A DNA stretch of 64,000 nt from Bacillus cytotoxicus (GCF_023715645.1 NZ_JAMBOP010000005.1:62001-126000), one strand, 5' to 3'; positions 1 through 9,899 are shown, counted from the first letter of the stretch. Made by a program: numbers and translations. The notes: generated from the sequence alone by a model not told the origin.

Positions 1-1
1 T

Positions 2-265
2 CCGAGGCCTGCACTTTGGAATCAATATGATTTGATAGAAGAACGTGACAAATATGGTGCAAATGATGTTTCGCCAGGCCTTACAGGGTGGGCACAAATC
101 AATGGTCGAGATGAGTTGCCAATTGATATAAAAGCAAAACTTGATGGAGAATATGTTAAGAGAATGAGCTTTATTTTTGATGTTCAGGTGTTTTTTAAGA
201 CAATATTCAGTGTAGTTAGAAGTGAAGGGGTTAAAGAGGGGAAAAATCGAAAAAAAATCTCCTAA
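2..265 (+). CDS. C-terminal part of a priming sugar-phosphate transferase (CapM/WcaJ type), cut by window edge
   Basis: The open frame runs in from the window edge; the first visible codons read PRPALWNQYDLIEERDKYG, which precedes the family signature PGLTGWAQINGRD. This is the C-terminal catalytic part of bacterial sugar transferases that move a sugar-1-phosphate onto undecaprenyl phosphate at the inner membrane and so start polysaccharide repeat synthesis. The last residues (VFFKTIFSVVRSEGV) also fit the family end. A TTG at 32 lies inside the gene and is not a start. The gene following it is CapN-like, the same order as in D-FucNAc-primed capsule clusters, so the primed sugar may be D-FucNAc; that substrate is inference. 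Confidence 0.9.
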   Translation, partial: PRPALWNQYDLIEERDKYGANDVSPGLTGWAQINGRDELPIDIKAKLDGEYVKRMSFIFDVQVFFKTIFSVVRSEGVKEGKNRKKIS

Positions 266-299
266 TTTAGTGAGATTATTTGAAGTTGAGGTTGTTTAG

Positions 300-1187
300 A
301 TGAAGATATTGATTACAGGTGATAAAGGTTATGTTGGTATGAGTTTGAAAAAATGGCTAAGCCAGTGGCCTGATAAATATTCTGTGGACCATATTTCTTT
401 AAGAAATGAAGAATGGAAAAAAGAAGACTTTTCTCAGTATGATGTACTCTTTCACGTTGCTGCAATTGTACATAAAAAAGAACAACCGGAAATGGAAAGT
501 TTATATTATAAGATAAATAGAAATCTAACTGTAGAATTAGCTAATAAAGCTAAAAGATCAGGAATAAAACAGTTCATTTTTATGAGTACAGTTGCTGTAT
601 ATGGTCAAATTGGGGAAATTGGAAAAGAAGTTGTTATTGATGAAAATACGCCATGCCTTCCAACTACTTTTTATGGAAAGAGCAAGCTTGAAGCAGAAAT
701 AGAGCTAGACAAATTAAGGGATGAAAATTTTAAGATTGCTATTTTAAGGGTTCCTATGGTTTATGGACCTGGTTGTCCAGGGAATTATGAACATCTAAAG
801 AGACTTACAATAAAATTACCAGTATTTCCATCAGTAAGTAATAAAAGAAGTATGATTTTTATAAATAATTTATCTGAATTTGTAAGATTATTAATAGATA
901 ACCAAGACCAAGGTTTATTTTTTCCTCAGAATAAGGAGTATGTTAATACTTCCGAATTAGTTAAGTTAATTGCAAAAGAGAAATCAAAGAAAATTTATTT
1001 ATCTAAAACTTTATCTATTGGTCTGAACTTATTGTGTAGGCGGGTAAATATTGCTAATAAGGTTTTTGGAAATCTAATAATTGATTCAAGATTATCTGGT
1101 TATATGGGGTATAAATATTGCGTTGTTGATTTGGTAAAATCAATTGAGGCTTGTGAAAAAAATATAGAAATAGGTGCTAGAAATTGA
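300..1187 (+). CDS. NAD-dependent epimerase/dehydratase (SDR), CapN/WbpV-like
   Basis: 295 aa extended SDR enzyme. The N-terminal TGDKGYVG is the Rossmann dinucleotide motif; MSTVAVYGQ and YGKSK supply the Ser and the YxxxK catalytic residues. It resembles the reductase/epimerases encoded next to priming transferases (CapN, WbpV), which reduce a UDP-4-keto-6-deoxy-GlcNAc intermediate to UDP-D-FucNAc or UDP-QuiNAc. The gene is preceded by GAGG-like sequence, begins with ATG and overlaps the next gene by 4 bp, so the two are translationally coupled. The exact product sugar cannot be told from sequence; a dehydratase of the CapD type would have to lie upstream of the window. Confidence 0.85.
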   Translation: MKILITGDKGYVGMSLKKWLSQWPDKYSVDHISLRNEEWKKEDFSQYDVLFHVAAIVHKKEQPEMESLYYKINRNLTVELANKAKRSGIKQFIFMSTVAVYGQIGEIGKEVVIDENTPCLPTTFYGKSKLEAEIELDKLRDENFKIAILRVPMVYGPGCPGNYEHLKRLTIKLPVFPSVSNKRSMIFINNLSEFVRLLIDNQDQGLFFPQNKEYVNTSELVKLIAKEKSKKIYLSKTLSIGLNLLCRRVNIANKVFGNLIIDSRLSGYMGYKYCVVDLVKSIEACEKNIEIGARN

Positions 1188-2413
1188 AAAAAGATGTGCT
1201 AATAATGTGCCAATATTTTTATCCAGAATATGTTTCATCCGCTACTTTACCGACAGAATTAGCTGAGGATTTAGTCGAAAAAGGACTATCAGTGGATGTC
1301 TTATGTGGTTACCCTAAGGAGTATTATGAAGGGGAACAAGTATCAACTAAAGAAGATTACAAAGGTGTTAATATATCGAGAGTTAAGTATACGGAATTTA
1401 ATAATAAGTCAAAGTTCGGAAGAATCATTAATTTCTTTTCGTTCTTTATAGCTATCCTATTAAGATTACCAAGTTTATTTAAATATAAGTGTGTATTAGT
1501 GTATTCAAACCCGCCGATATTACCTTTGGTACCATATTTAATATCTCGTATTTCTAAAACTAAGTTTATTTTCGTAGCATTTGATATTTACCCAGATAAC
1601 GCTTTAAAATTGGGGGCAATCAAAAAAGGCGGTATGATTGAAAAATTAATGCTTTATATCAATAGAAAAGTATATACGTATGCTTCGGGTATAGTTGCTC
1701 TTGGTAATGAAATGAGGAACTATATGATTAAACAGAAGATTGCCATCAAACCAGAAAAAATTAAAGTTATTCCTAATTGGTATAGCGAAAAAAAGCTACC
1801 AAGTAGTAGTACTATAAATAATGAGGAATTTAGAGAGTTAAGGGAAAAATGGCCTTTTATAGTCTTGTATAGTGGTAATATGGGAACCGCACAGGATATG
1901 GATACAATACTTCAGTGTATATCCAGATTGAAAAAACGTGAAGATGTTTTATTTCTATTTACTGGACACGGTAATAAAGTAAATTACGTTAAAGAGTACT
2001 TGATTTCTAATGAGGTAAGTAATGCAAAGGTATATGGATTTCTATTAGGAACTGATTATACTGATGTTCTAAAGATTGCAGATGTTTGTTTAGTAAGCTT
2101 AGCAGAAGGAATTGAAGGTATTGGAGTGCCTAGTAAAACTTATGGATATTTAGCTGCGGGTAAGCCTGTGTTAGCCATAATGTCTGATGAAACAGATATT
2201 GCAAAAAATCTGTATGAATATAATGCAGGTGGAAGTGTTAAACAGGGGGATGCAGAAAGATTAGAAATGCTAATTACAAAATACATGGATAGCAAAGATC
2301 AATTAAAGGTATCTGGTAATAATGCTAGAAAAATGTTTGAAGATTTATATGAGAGAAGAATTTGTACAGGGATGTATTACAGTATGATAGTGGAAATGAT
2401 AAACGAAAAATAA
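1184..2413 (+). CDS. Glycosyltransferase family 4, WbuB/CapL-like (probable L-FucNAc transferase)
   Basis: 409 aa, TTG start overlapping the previous stop (ATTGA). It has a GT-B fold: the N-terminal MCQYFYPEYVSSATLPTELA type segment is typical of WbuB-like enzymes, a hydrophobic stretch lies near residues 85-110, and the C-terminal half contains YSGNMGTAQDMDTIL and AEGIEGIGVPSKTYGYLAAG, which carry the nucleotide-sugar binding E-x7-E region. WbuB-type enzymes are encoded next to fnlABC/capEFG and transfer N-acetyl-L-fucosamine to the lipid-linked acceptor on the cytoplasmic face. The adjacent capEFG genes support the same donor here; acceptor and linkage are unknown. Confidence 0.85.
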   Translation: MKKDVLIMCQYFYPEYVSSATLPTELAEDLVEKGLSVDVLCGYPKEYYEGEQVSTKEDYKGVNISRVKYTEFNNKSKFGRIINFFSFFIAILLRLPSLFKYKCVLVYSNPPILPLVPYLISRISKTKFIFVAFDIYPDNALKLGAIKKGGMIEKLMLYINRKVYTYASGIVALGNEMRNYMIKQKIAIKPEKIKVIPNWYSEKKLPSSSTINNEEFRELREKWPFIVLYSGNMGTAQDMDTILQCISRLKKREDVLFLFTGHGNKVNYVKEYLISNEVSNAKVYGFLLGTDYTDVLKIADVCLVSLAEGIEGIGVPSKTYGYLAAGKPVLAIMSDETDIAKNLYEYNAGGSVKQGDAERLEMLITKYMDSKDQLKVSGNNARKMFEDLYERRICTGMYYSMIVEMINEK

Positions 2414-2468
2414 GGCTAGGCTGATAAAGCACAGAGTCTTCAAAAATGAGTTGTGGGAGGTCATTATA

Positions 2469-3506
2469 TTGTTTAAAGATAAATGTTTATTAATTACTGG
2501 AGGAACGGGTTCATTTGGTAATGCGGTTATGAAAAGGTTCTTAGATACTGATATAAAAGAAATTCGTATTTTCTCACGTGATGAAAAAAAGCAAGATGAT
2601 ATGAGAAAACTATATAAAAATGATAAATTAAAGTTTTATCTTGGGGATGTAAGAGATTTAGCAAGTGTTAAAAATGCTATGCATGGAGTAGATTATATTT
2701 TTCATGCTGCTGCGTTAAAACAGGTTCCATCGTGCGAGTTTTTTCCATTAGAAGCAGTGAAAACAAATATTTTAGGAACAGATAATGTAGTGACTGCTGC
2801 TATTGAATATGGTGTTAAAAAGGTAATTTGTTTATCTACGGACAAAGCAGCTTATCCAATTAATGCAATGGGAATTTCAAAAGCAATGATGGAGAAAGTT
2901 TTTGTAGCAAAAGCAAAAACAGTATTACCAGATAGAACGCTTATTTGTGGTACAAGATACGGTAATGTAATGGCTTCACGTGGATCAGTTATCCCATTAT
3001 TTATCGAACAGATTAAAACAGGACAACCTTTAACAGTAACAGATCCTAATATGACAAGATTTCTTATGAGTTTAGAAGAAGCGGTTGAATTAGTTGTATT
3101 TGCCTTCCAAAATGCTGAAGCAGGAGATATTATGGTTCAAAAATCTCCTGCAAGTACTATTGGCGATCTTGCCCAAGCTGTAAAGGAATTGTTTAACGCA
3201 GATAATGAAATTAAAGTAATCGGAACAAGGCATGGGGAAAAGCGTTATGAGACTCTTCTTACTAAAGAAGAATACGTAGTTGCAGAAGATTTAGGTGGTT
3301 TCTTTAGAGTTCCTGCTGATCAAAGAGACCTTAACTATGATAAGTATTTTGCTGAGGGAGATCAAAAACTTACTACCGTAGAAGAATATAATTCGGATAA
3401 TACACAGATCCTTACTATAGAACAAATTAAAGAGAAATTACTTGAATTAGATGATGTTCAAAAAGAACTTGAGAAATGGAATAAAAATATTCACGTAATG
3501 AACTAA
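2469..3506 (+). CDS. capE: UDP-N-acetylglucosamine 4,6-dehydratase/5-epimerase CapE (FnlA)
   Basis: First enzyme of UDP-N-acetyl-L-fucosamine synthesis: it converts UDP-GlcNAc to the 4-keto-6-deoxy-L-talo/ido intermediates in the cytoplasm. It carries the NAD(P) motif TGGTGSFG near the N terminus and STDKAAYPINAMGISK, where the usual SDR Tyr is Met, as in the CapE/FnlA type. GTRYGNVMASRGSVIPLF is a strong family signature. I place the start at TTG 2469, eight bases after GGGAGG; an upstream in-frame TTG at 2451 has no ribosome binding site. CapF and CapG follow at once, making a complete pathway block. Confidence 0.92.
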   Translation: MFKDKCLLITGGTGSFGNAVMKRFLDTDIKEIRIFSRDEKKQDDMRKLYKNDKLKFYLGDVRDLASVKNAMHGVDYIFHAAALKQVPSCEFFPLEAVKTNILGTDNVVTAAIEYGVKKVICLSTDKAAYPINAMGISKAMMEKVFVAKAKTVLPDRTLICGTRYGNVMASRGSVIPLFIEQIKTGQPLTVTDPNMTRFLMSLEEAVELVVFAFQNAEAGDIMVQKSPASTIGDLAQAVKELFNADNEIKVIGTRHGEKRYETLLTKEEYVVAEDLGGFFRVPADQRDLNYDKYFAEGDQKLTTVEEYNSDNTQILTIEQIKEKLLELDDVQKELEKWNKNIHVMN

Positions 3507-3522
3507 AGGACGGTACTAGCTA

Positions 3523-4632
3523 ATGAACATTCTTGTTACAGGTGCAAAAGGTTTTCTTGGAAAAAATCTTGTCGCAGAACTTAGAAATAGAGGATATAAC
3601 AATATATTTGAGTTTACTAAAGAAAGTGATCCTACATTGCTTGACAAATATACAAAAGAATGTGATTTTGTCTTTCATTTAGCTGGTGTAAACAGACCAG
3701 AGGATGAAAGTGAATTTATGGAAGGCAATGTTGGATTTACGTCTCAATTACTAGAATTATTAAAAAGGCATGATAATAAAGTTCCAATACTTATTACTTC
3801 ATCCATTCAGGCAGAAAAGGATAATCCTTACGGAAGAAGTAAGAAGGTAGGGGAGGAACTATTATTTAATTATTCCAAAGAAACTGATGTGAAAGTTTAT
3901 GTATATAGACTTCCAAATTTATTCGGTAAGTGGAGCAAACCTAATTATAATACTGTGGTAGCTACATTTTGTCACAATATAGCTAGGGGCTTGGATATCC
4001 AAATAAACAATCCAGGTGCAGAACTTAATCTTTGTTATATAGATGATGTACTGGAGGAGTTTTTAAGAGCCCTAGAGTTTAATCCGACTATGCAAGATGA
4101 TTACTGTGTTGTACCTGTGGTGCATACAATTAAATTGGGAGAATTAGCAGATCTTATCAAAAGCTTTAAAGAAAGCAGAACAAATTTAAGTATTCCAAAT
4201 ATGGAAGCTGCTTTAACTAAGAAGCTTTATAGTACTTATTTAAGCTTTTTGCCGGAAGATAAATTTTCCTATGATTTGAAAATGCATGGGGATCATAGAG
4301 GCTCATTTACAGAATTCATCAGAACAGCGGAAAGAGGACAGGTTTCTATCAATGTATCTAAGCCAGGAATTACAAAAGGAAACCATTGGCACCATACTAA
4401 AAATGAAAAGTTTCTAGTAGTTAGTGGTGAAGGTTTGATTCGATTTAGAAAAATAGACTCAGACGATATTATTGAATATAGAGTAAGCGGTGAAAAGCTA
4501 CAGGTTGTAGATATACCTACTGGATATACTCACTCAATTGTGAATATAGGAGAAAATGATCTTGTAACGGTAATGTGGGCAAACGAATGTTTTGATCCAG
4601 AAAAACCGGATACTTACTTTTTGGAGGTATGA
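3523..4632 (+). CDS. capF: Bifunctional reductase/cupin CapF (FnlB) of UDP-L-FucNAc pathway
   Basis: 369 aa with two parts. The N-terminal ~240 residues are an SDR domain (TGAKGFLGKNL; SSIQAEKDNPYGRSKK holds the YxxxK pair). The C-terminal ~120 residues are a cupin barrel with the His-rich metal site NHWHHTKNEKFLVV. In known CapF proteins the cupin epimerises the CapE product at C3 and the SDR domain reduces the 4-keto group with NADPH, giving UDP-2-acetamido-2,6-dideoxy-L-talose. Both domains look complete. It sits 16 bp after capE and 3 bp before capG, so the three are one transcription unit. Confidence 0.92.
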   Translation: MNILVTGAKGFLGKNLVAELRNRGYNNIFEFTKESDPTLLDKYTKECDFVFHLAGVNRPEDESEFMEGNVGFTSQLLELLKRHDNKVPILITSSIQAEKDNPYGRSKKVGEELLFNYSKETDVKVYVYRLPNLFGKWSKPNYNTVVATFCHNIARGLDIQINNPGAELNLCYIDDVLEEFLRALEFNPTMQDDYCVVPVVHTIKLGELADLIKSFKESRTNLSIPNMEAALTKKLYSTYLSFLPEDKFSYDLKMHGDHRGSFTEFIRTAERGQVSINVSKPGITKGNHWHHTKNEKFLVVSGEGLIRFRKIDSDDIIEYRVSGEKLQVVDIPTGYTHSIVNIGENDLVTVMWANECFDPEKPDTYFLEV

Positions 4633-4635
4633 TTC

Positions 4636-5760
4636 ATGAAAAAACTAAAAGTCATGACAGTTGTTGGAACTAGGCCGGAAATTATAAGACTATCAGCTGT
4701 AATTAATAAATTAGAAGAATCAAGTGCAATAGAACATATTCTTGTTCATACAGGTCAAAATTATGATTATGAGTTAAATGAAGTGTTTTTCAAAGATTTT
4801 AATTTAAAAAAACCAGATTATTTTCTAAATGCAGCTACTGGAACTGCGGTAGAAACTATTGGTAACATCTTGGTTAAGATAGATCCTATTATGGAAGAAG
4901 TACAACCAGATGCTTTTTTAGTGTTGGGAGATACGAATAGTTGTTTGTGTGCTATTGCCGCGAAGAGAAGACATATTCCAATTTTCCATATGGAAGCAGG
5001 AAATAGATGCTTTGACCAAAGAGTGCCAGAAGAAACTAACAGAAAGATTGTTGACCATACAGCTGATATTAATCTAACTTACAGTGATATCGCAAGGGAA
5101 TATCTCCTTAGAGAAGGGGTCCCAGCAGATAGAATTATTAAAACAGGAAGCCCGATGTTTGAAGTTCTCAATTCAAGAAAAAATGATATTGAGGAATCAG
5201 ATGTATTAGAAAGATTAGGGCTTGAAGAAGAAAAATATTTTGTAGTTTCAGCTCACAGAGAAGAAAATATTAATTCGGAAGTTAATTTCCTGGATTTAGT
5301 AGATAGCTTAAATGCAATTGCAGAAAAATATAATATGCCTGTGATCGTAAGTACACACCCTAGAACTAAAAAAATGATTGATGCTAAAGGGATAGAGTTT
5401 AGTCCATTAGTAAAAACGATGAAGCCTTTAGGATTTAATGATTATGTAAAACTTCAAATTAAATCTAAAGCAGTTCTTAGTGATAGTGGAACGATTAGTG
5501 AAGAGTCTTCTATTCTTGGGTTTAGAGCTTTGAATATTAGACAAGCTCATGAAAGACCAGAAGCGATGGAAGAAGCATCGGTTATGATGGTAGGTTTAAG
5601 GAAAGAACGAATATTACAGGGGTTAGGGATATTAGAAACTCAAGAAAAAAATACATTAAGGCTTGTTGGAGATTATAGCATGCCGAATGTATCAGATAAG
5701 GTACTTAGAATAATTTTGTCATATACAGATTATGTTAATAGAGTTGTTTGGGGAAAGTAA
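4636..5760 (+). CDS. capG: UDP-L-FucNAc-forming 2-epimerase CapG (FnlC, WecB family)
   Basis: 374 aa member of the non-hydrolysing UDP-GlcNAc 2-epimerase family. Family marks are VVGTRPEIIRLS at the N terminus, VLGDTNS, FHMEAGNRCFDQRVPEE, SAHREEN and SDSGTISEESS, which bind substrate UDP and hold the active-site acids and His. After CapE/CapF this family member epimerises C2 of UDP-2-acetamido-2,6-dideoxy-L-talose to give UDP-N-acetyl-L-fucosamine. Position directly after capEF argues for CapG rather than the ManNAc-forming MnaA. It is the last gene before a ~480 bp gap. Confidence 0.92.
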   Translation: MKKLKVMTVVGTRPEIIRLSAVINKLEESSAIEHILVHTGQNYDYELNEVFFKDFNLKKPDYFLNAATGTAVETIGNILVKIDPIMEEVQPDAFLVLGDTNSCLCAIAAKRRHIPIFHMEAGNRCFDQRVPEETNRKIVDHTADINLTYSDIAREYLLREGVPADRIIKTGSPMFEVLNSRKNDIEESDVLERLGLEEEKYFVVSAHREENINSEVNFLDLVDSLNAIAEKYNMPVIVSTHPRTKKMIDAKGIEFSPLVKTMKPLGFNDYVKLQIKSKAVLSDSGTISEESSILGFRALNIRQAHERPEAMEEASVMMVGLRKERILQGLGILETQEKNTLRLVGDYSMPNVSDKVLRIILSYTDYVNRVVWGK

Positions 5761-6266
5761 AAGTATTTTCATAATTCCAAAAGGATAAAAATAACAGATT
5801 TCTTATGTTACTTGTAATTCTTTTGTTGATTTGGTTAAGTGGCATCTCGTGTACTTAAGTGAGAGAGCATTTAACACACGCGTTGAAAATAAAACAGAAG
5901 CATTCAATCTAAAATGTTTTGTAAATTGAAAGCTTGGTGTGATAGTGATAGCACGTTCATAGGCAAATCCCGTTCTGTTTGATAGATAATTGAGGGTTTT
6001 CGTTTTAAACCCAATTAGCGGATTTGTCTTTTTTGTTTTTATGATTTAGAAAACATTTGAGGTGAATGTACTTACACGAGCTTATATATTAAATCTTATA
6101 ATTAAAGAAAGGCATTCTTCGAGTTGTAGAGTCATGTGGGAGAGTAATGAAAAGTTTTATTTAATAAATGATTATCAAAATGAGAATGTGTAGCTAAAAC
6201 TTGTAAAGGTTATTAAGAACTTCTCTAAAATTATTAATAATATTGTTTGGAGAAAGGAATAAAAAT
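5761..6266 (+). other. Intergenic gap inside polysaccharide cluster, no gene recognised
   Basis: About 500 bases without a credible gene. A short open stretch around 5810-5930 has no start context and resembles nothing I know. A nested hairpin with a T run lies at 5960-6036. The last bases hold the ribosome binding site of the next gene (GGAGAAAGG at 6250-6258). The gap may mark a boundary where the polymer-specific transferase block was exchanged; that is inference. Confidence 0.5.
5960..6036 (+). terminator. Nested stem-loop followed by T run
   Basis: AGGCAAATCC (5961-5970) pairs with GGATTTGTCT (6020-6029), enclosing a second hairpin of GGGTTT/AAACCC arms, followed by TTTTTTG. It would end transcripts from the capEFG block. 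Confidence 0.6.
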
Positions 6267-7346
6267 ATGAACATTATGGTTTTTGATGTTCCAGCAGAAA
6301 GTGGCGGAGCATTGTCTATCTTAAATGACTTTTATAATGAAGTAGTTGAAAGTAAAGATAAAAAGATTAATTGGTTTTTTGTACTAAGTACACCTACATT
6401 AGAAGAAACGGATAATATAAAAGTACTACAATTTCCTTGGATCAAGAAGAGTTGGGGGCACCGTTTTTACTTTGATCAAGTTATAGCTCCAGAACTGGTG
6501 AAAAAATATAAAGTGGATAAAATATTTTCACTCCAAAATGTTACAATTCCACGTACAAATTGTAATCAAGTTCTTTATGTACATCAATCTTTACCATTTG
6601 TGGATTATAAATTTTCAATTAAAGAGAATAAACTGCTCTGGATATATCAAAATATAATAGGACGCAATATAATTAATTCAATAAAGAAAGCACAGCGTGT
6701 TATTGTTCAAACTCAATGGATGAAAAAAGCTTGTATACAAAAAGCTCAAATTCAAGATAATGAAATTGAAGTTATACCACCCACTATTAATGTAGCAATA
6801 AAAAATTATTTTGAACCTAATGAAAAATCATTATCAACCTTCTTTTATCCTGCTGGTCACAGTGTATATAAAAATCATAAAATTATTGTAGCGGCGTGTC
6901 AGCGGTTAAAAACTTTAACGAATATAGATTATGAGATAATATTTACATTGGATGGAAATGAAGATCAACATACGCTAGATTTGTATAGGCAGATCAAAGA
7001 AGAGCAATTACCTATTCGCTTTGAAGGCTCGAAGACAAGAGAAGAAGTTTTTGAGTTATATACTAAATCAATCTTACTTTTCCCTTCGTATATTGAAACC
7101 TTTGGTATGCCTATGCTTGAAGCAAGGATGCACAAAGGAATTATAATTGCAGCGGATACACCATTTGCAAAAGAGGTACTTGAAGGTTATGAAAATGCGA
7201 AGTTCTTTAAAGAATTTAATTCAAGAGAGTTGAGTTTGTTGATGTATCAATATCTTCAAAAACAAGAACAATATAATACAGTGCTTGAAGTTCAAGATAG
7301 AGGAAGTAAGACAAAACAATTAATAGATATTTTAACAAACGAATAA
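6267..7346 (+). CDS. Glycosyltransferase (GT4-like)
   Basis: About 359 aa. The start is ATG 6267, with GGAGAAAGG at 6250-6258; an in-frame TTG at 6243 lacks a site. The protein begins MNIMVFDVPAESGGALSI, a GT-B N-terminal loop that contacts the acceptor, and the C-terminal domain has LLFPSYIETFGMPMLEARM, the E-x7-E donor-binding motif. It is a cytoplasmic enzyme adding one sugar of the repeat unit. Donor and acceptor cannot be read from sequence. It lies apart from neighbours by 500 and 80 bp gaps but on the same strand. Confidence 0.85.
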   Translation: MNIMVFDVPAESGGALSILNDFYNEVVESKDKKINWFFVLSTPTLEETDNIKVLQFPWIKKSWGHRFYFDQVIAPELVKKYKVDKIFSLQNVTIPRTNCNQVLYVHQSLPFVDYKFSIKENKLLWIYQNIIGRNIINSIKKAQRVIVQTQWMKKACIQKAQIQDNEIEVIPPTINVAIKNYFEPNEKSLSTFFYPAGHSVYKNHKIIVAACQRLKTLTNIDYEIIFTLDGNEDQHTLDLYRQIKEEQLPIRFEGSKTREEVFELYTKSILLFPSYIETFGMPMLEARMHKGIIIAADTPFAKEVLEGYENAKFFKEFNSRELSLLMYQYLQKQEQYNTVLEVQDRGSKTKQLIDILTNE

Positions 7347-7426
7347 TAAGTGAAAAAATTATTAATTTAAAATATAAGAATAGTATCGAAAGTCATTAAA
7401 AAAAACAAATTTTATAGGTGTAGAAA

Positions 7427-8662
7427 ATGAAAATTTTATATTTTGGAAGTCTTTGCGATGAAGAATGGCTTGAGTCTATATCCCATACTAACGGAATACC
7501 ATCTCGTGTTGCACAATATTCTTTTGAGAAAGCGTTAGTTAGTGGTTTTTCTGAAATTGAAGATGCAGATATGGAAATATATTATCTCTATCAAGAACAA
7601 TATTATCCAAAGGGAAAGTTCTTGAAGTTTAATAAGAGAAGAAAACGATTAAATGACAGATACATGGTGAGATATTTATCTAATATTAATTTACCACTTA
7701 TTAAAGAAATATATTCTTTATTTCAAGGTATGTTTTTAACTTTGAAATGGGGAATAAAAAACTTTAATAATAAGGAGAAAGTTATATTAACCCCATTTAA
7801 CTATACACCGTTGTCCTTTGGTATTTATATTGTTTCAAAGCTATTCAAAATAAAACGAGTAAATATTTTCACGGATCTTTCAAGTGATATAATGAATTCT
7901 AAAAGGCAAAAGGAAATGCACTGGCTTAAGAAAATGTCTCTATCTTATTATGTAAAATTAGTAAACTTCATCGAACATAACTACGATGGTTACATTCTAT
8001 TCACTGAGCCAATGAAAGAAAGAGTAAATTCGGCGAATAAACCGTATATGGTCATGGAAGGTATTTTTAATAATGATCTAGATTTGTCTGAGGTACCAAA
8101 AAGTAAAGCTATTATGTATGCAGGGACTTTAGCCTTTGAATATGGGATCAAAAATATTTTAGATGCCTTTGAACAAATAGAAGATAATGAACTTGAACTT
8201 TGGCTCTTTGGTGATGGAGACATGAGAGAGTATATAGAAAATCTATCTATAAAGGATACGAGGGTTAAATACTTTGGTTTTAAACCAAGAGCGGAAGTTT
8301 TTGAATATGAAAAAAAGGCTGCGATATTAATTAACGCAAGAAATCCAGAAGATGAATATACTATGTATTCTTTTCCTTCGAAAACATTTGAATATATGGT
8401 TTCAGGAACGCCGTTTTTAACTACAAGATTAAAAGGTATACCAGAAGACTATGATAAATATATCTATTCCATAAATAATAGTGATATTAATTCGATTAAA
8501 CAAGCAATTGAAGAAATATTATCAAGCCCAGCTGAAAAAGTAAATAGGCTCACTGAGGGCGCTAGAATGTTTATTTTGGAGAATAAGAATAGTACTGTTC
8601 AGGCAAAAAAAGTTTTAGATTTTCTTATTATCATAATGCATAATGGAGAAGCATCTAAGTAA
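7427..8662 (+). CDS. Glycosyltransferase (GT-B, family 4-like)
   Basis: 411 aa with ATG start. The C-terminal half contains MYAGTLAFEYGIKNILDAF, WLFGDGDMREYI and YTMYSFPSKTFEYMVSGTPF, the typical order of donor-binding segments in GT4 enzymes. The central LFKIKRVNIFTDLSSDIM region is hydrophobic and may touch the membrane where the lipid-linked acceptor sits. The role is to add a sugar to the repeat unit; the specificity is unknown. Base use is very AT-rich, like its neighbours, which is usual for horizontally exchanged polysaccharide genes. Confidence 0.85.
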   Translation: MKILYFGSLCDEEWLESISHTNGIPSRVAQYSFEKALVSGFSEIEDADMEIYYLYQEQYYPKGKFLKFNKRRKRLNDRYMVRYLSNINLPLIKEIYSLFQGMFLTLKWGIKNFNNKEKVILTPFNYTPLSFGIYIVSKLFKIKRVNIFTDLSSDIMNSKRQKEMHWLKKMSLSYYVKLVNFIEHNYDGYILFTEPMKERVNSANKPYMVMEGIFNNDLDLSEVPKSKAIMYAGTLAFEYGIKNILDAFEQIEDNELELWLFGDGDMREYIENLSIKDTRVKYFGFKPRAEVFEYEKKAAILINARNPEDEYTMYSFPSKTFEYMVSGTPFLTTRLKGIPEDYDKYIYSINNSDINSIKQAIEEILSSPAEKVNRLTEGARMFILENKNSTVQAKKVLDFLIIIMHNGEASK

Positions 8663-8804
8663 GTACGTAGTTAAGAGGGTTACGAATAAAATTTGGAACG
8701 TGCTCATTTTGAATTTTCCTAAATGTCACCATTATTTAAGGCGCTAAAAGGATATAACATTTTTTTGTTACAATTAAAATTCAAAGCGAAATTTTTAAAA
8801 AAGG

Positions 8805-9899
8805 GTGGGGATTTTGGTTTTTTATATTTGGTTAACGATAATATGTGTTAGTTTATCTTATATTTCAACACTACTTAGCAGAAAGAAAGTTAGTGCTAAG
8901 ATAATTAATGTTATTGATTTTATCCCTTATCTAATATTAATTATCATTACGGGATTTAGATATAGTGTTGGAACTGATTATAATGGATATGCTTTTAACT
9001 TTAACTATTTAATGACTAATGATATACCTCGAATTGAGTATTCTTTTAAGTTGATTGTTAAGCTAGCTCATTTATTTGGATTAAATCAACAATTTATGTT
9101 TTTCGTTTATGCTGCAATAACTTATATTTTCATTTTTCTTAGCATTAAATATTTTGATGATAAAGGTAAGTACAGACATATAATAATGCTGCTCATCTTG
9201 CAGTATTTTTTATTTAATGGTTTCAACACAGTTCGACAGATGGTGGCAGTATCTATTTTTTTCTATTCAATCAGGTTTATTGTTGATAGAAATCTTTTGA
9301 AATATATAATTTGGATAATTATTGCAACATTTTTCCATAAATCAGCAATAATTTGTTTGATATTTTACTTTATTTTAAATGTAAGTATTAAAAAGTTATC
9401 AGTGATTTTAATTGTTTCACCCATTTTTTTACTAACTGATTTAAGTGATAAACTACTAGATTTTTATATTTCACTAACGGGAAATAATTGGTATGAAATT
9501 TATTTAACAAATTATAATTCCGATGTAGAAGTATCTGGAGGTAAGATAGTGTTTGTACTATATGTTTTTGCACTTATTCTTGCCATAACATCAAACAAAG
9601 TAAAGCTTGAGTCAAATGAAAAAGTAATTGTTAATCTATTTATTTGGTATATCATAATATTATTTTTTACTTTATCTTCGGCAATAGCTACTAGAGTTTT
9701 ATATTATCCAATGGTATCTTTGGTGCTAGTTTTTCCATTAATAACTAAGTATTTTCAAGGTAAATACGGTGCTTTATTTTCAAGGTATTTGGTATTTATT
9801 TTTGTGGGTGTATTATGGATTAGTTCCTTAAATGGTTACAAGGACTTATTTGAAGACAATAAATTACTTGATTACTCCTTTAGAATCTTTATTAATTGA
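8805..9899 (+). CDS. EpsG/Wzy-like polysaccharide polymerase, integral membrane protein
   Basis: About 364 aa, almost entirely hydrophobic with ten or so membrane segments. The family marks are TGFRYSVGTDYNGY in the first large loop, NGFNTVRQMVAVSIFF and FFHKSAIICLIFY, as in EpsG-type O-unit polymerases. It would join flipped repeat units on the outer face of the membrane. It is the only polymerase candidate in the cluster and lies close to a Wzx flippase, consistent with a Wzx/Wzy route. The start is unclear: GTG 8805 has no site, while TTG 8814 follows AAGGGTGGGG closely. Confidence 0.82.
   Translation: MGILVFYIWLTIICVSLSYISTLLSRKKVSAKIINVIDFIPYLILIIITGFRYSVGTDYNGYAFNFNYLMTNDIPRIEYSFKLIVKLAHLFGLNQQFMFFVYAAITYIFIFLSIKYFDDKGKYRHIIMLLILQYFLFNGFNTVRQMVAVSIFFYSIRFIVDRNLLKYIIWIIIATFFHKSAIICLIFYFILNVSIKKLSVILIVSPIFLLTDLSDKLLDFYISLTGNNWYEIYLTNYNSDVEVSGGKIVFVLYVFALILAITSNKVKLESNEKVIVNLFIWYIIILFFTLSSAIATRVLYYPMVSLVLVFPLITKYFQGKYGALFSRYLVFIFVGVLWISSLNGYKDLFEDNKLLDYSFRIFIN

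Noticed and set aside
6150-6200. Fur-box-like sequence GATTATCAAAATGAGAATG
   Set aside because: It fits the 7-1-7 consensus poorly and there is no iron-related gene next to it.
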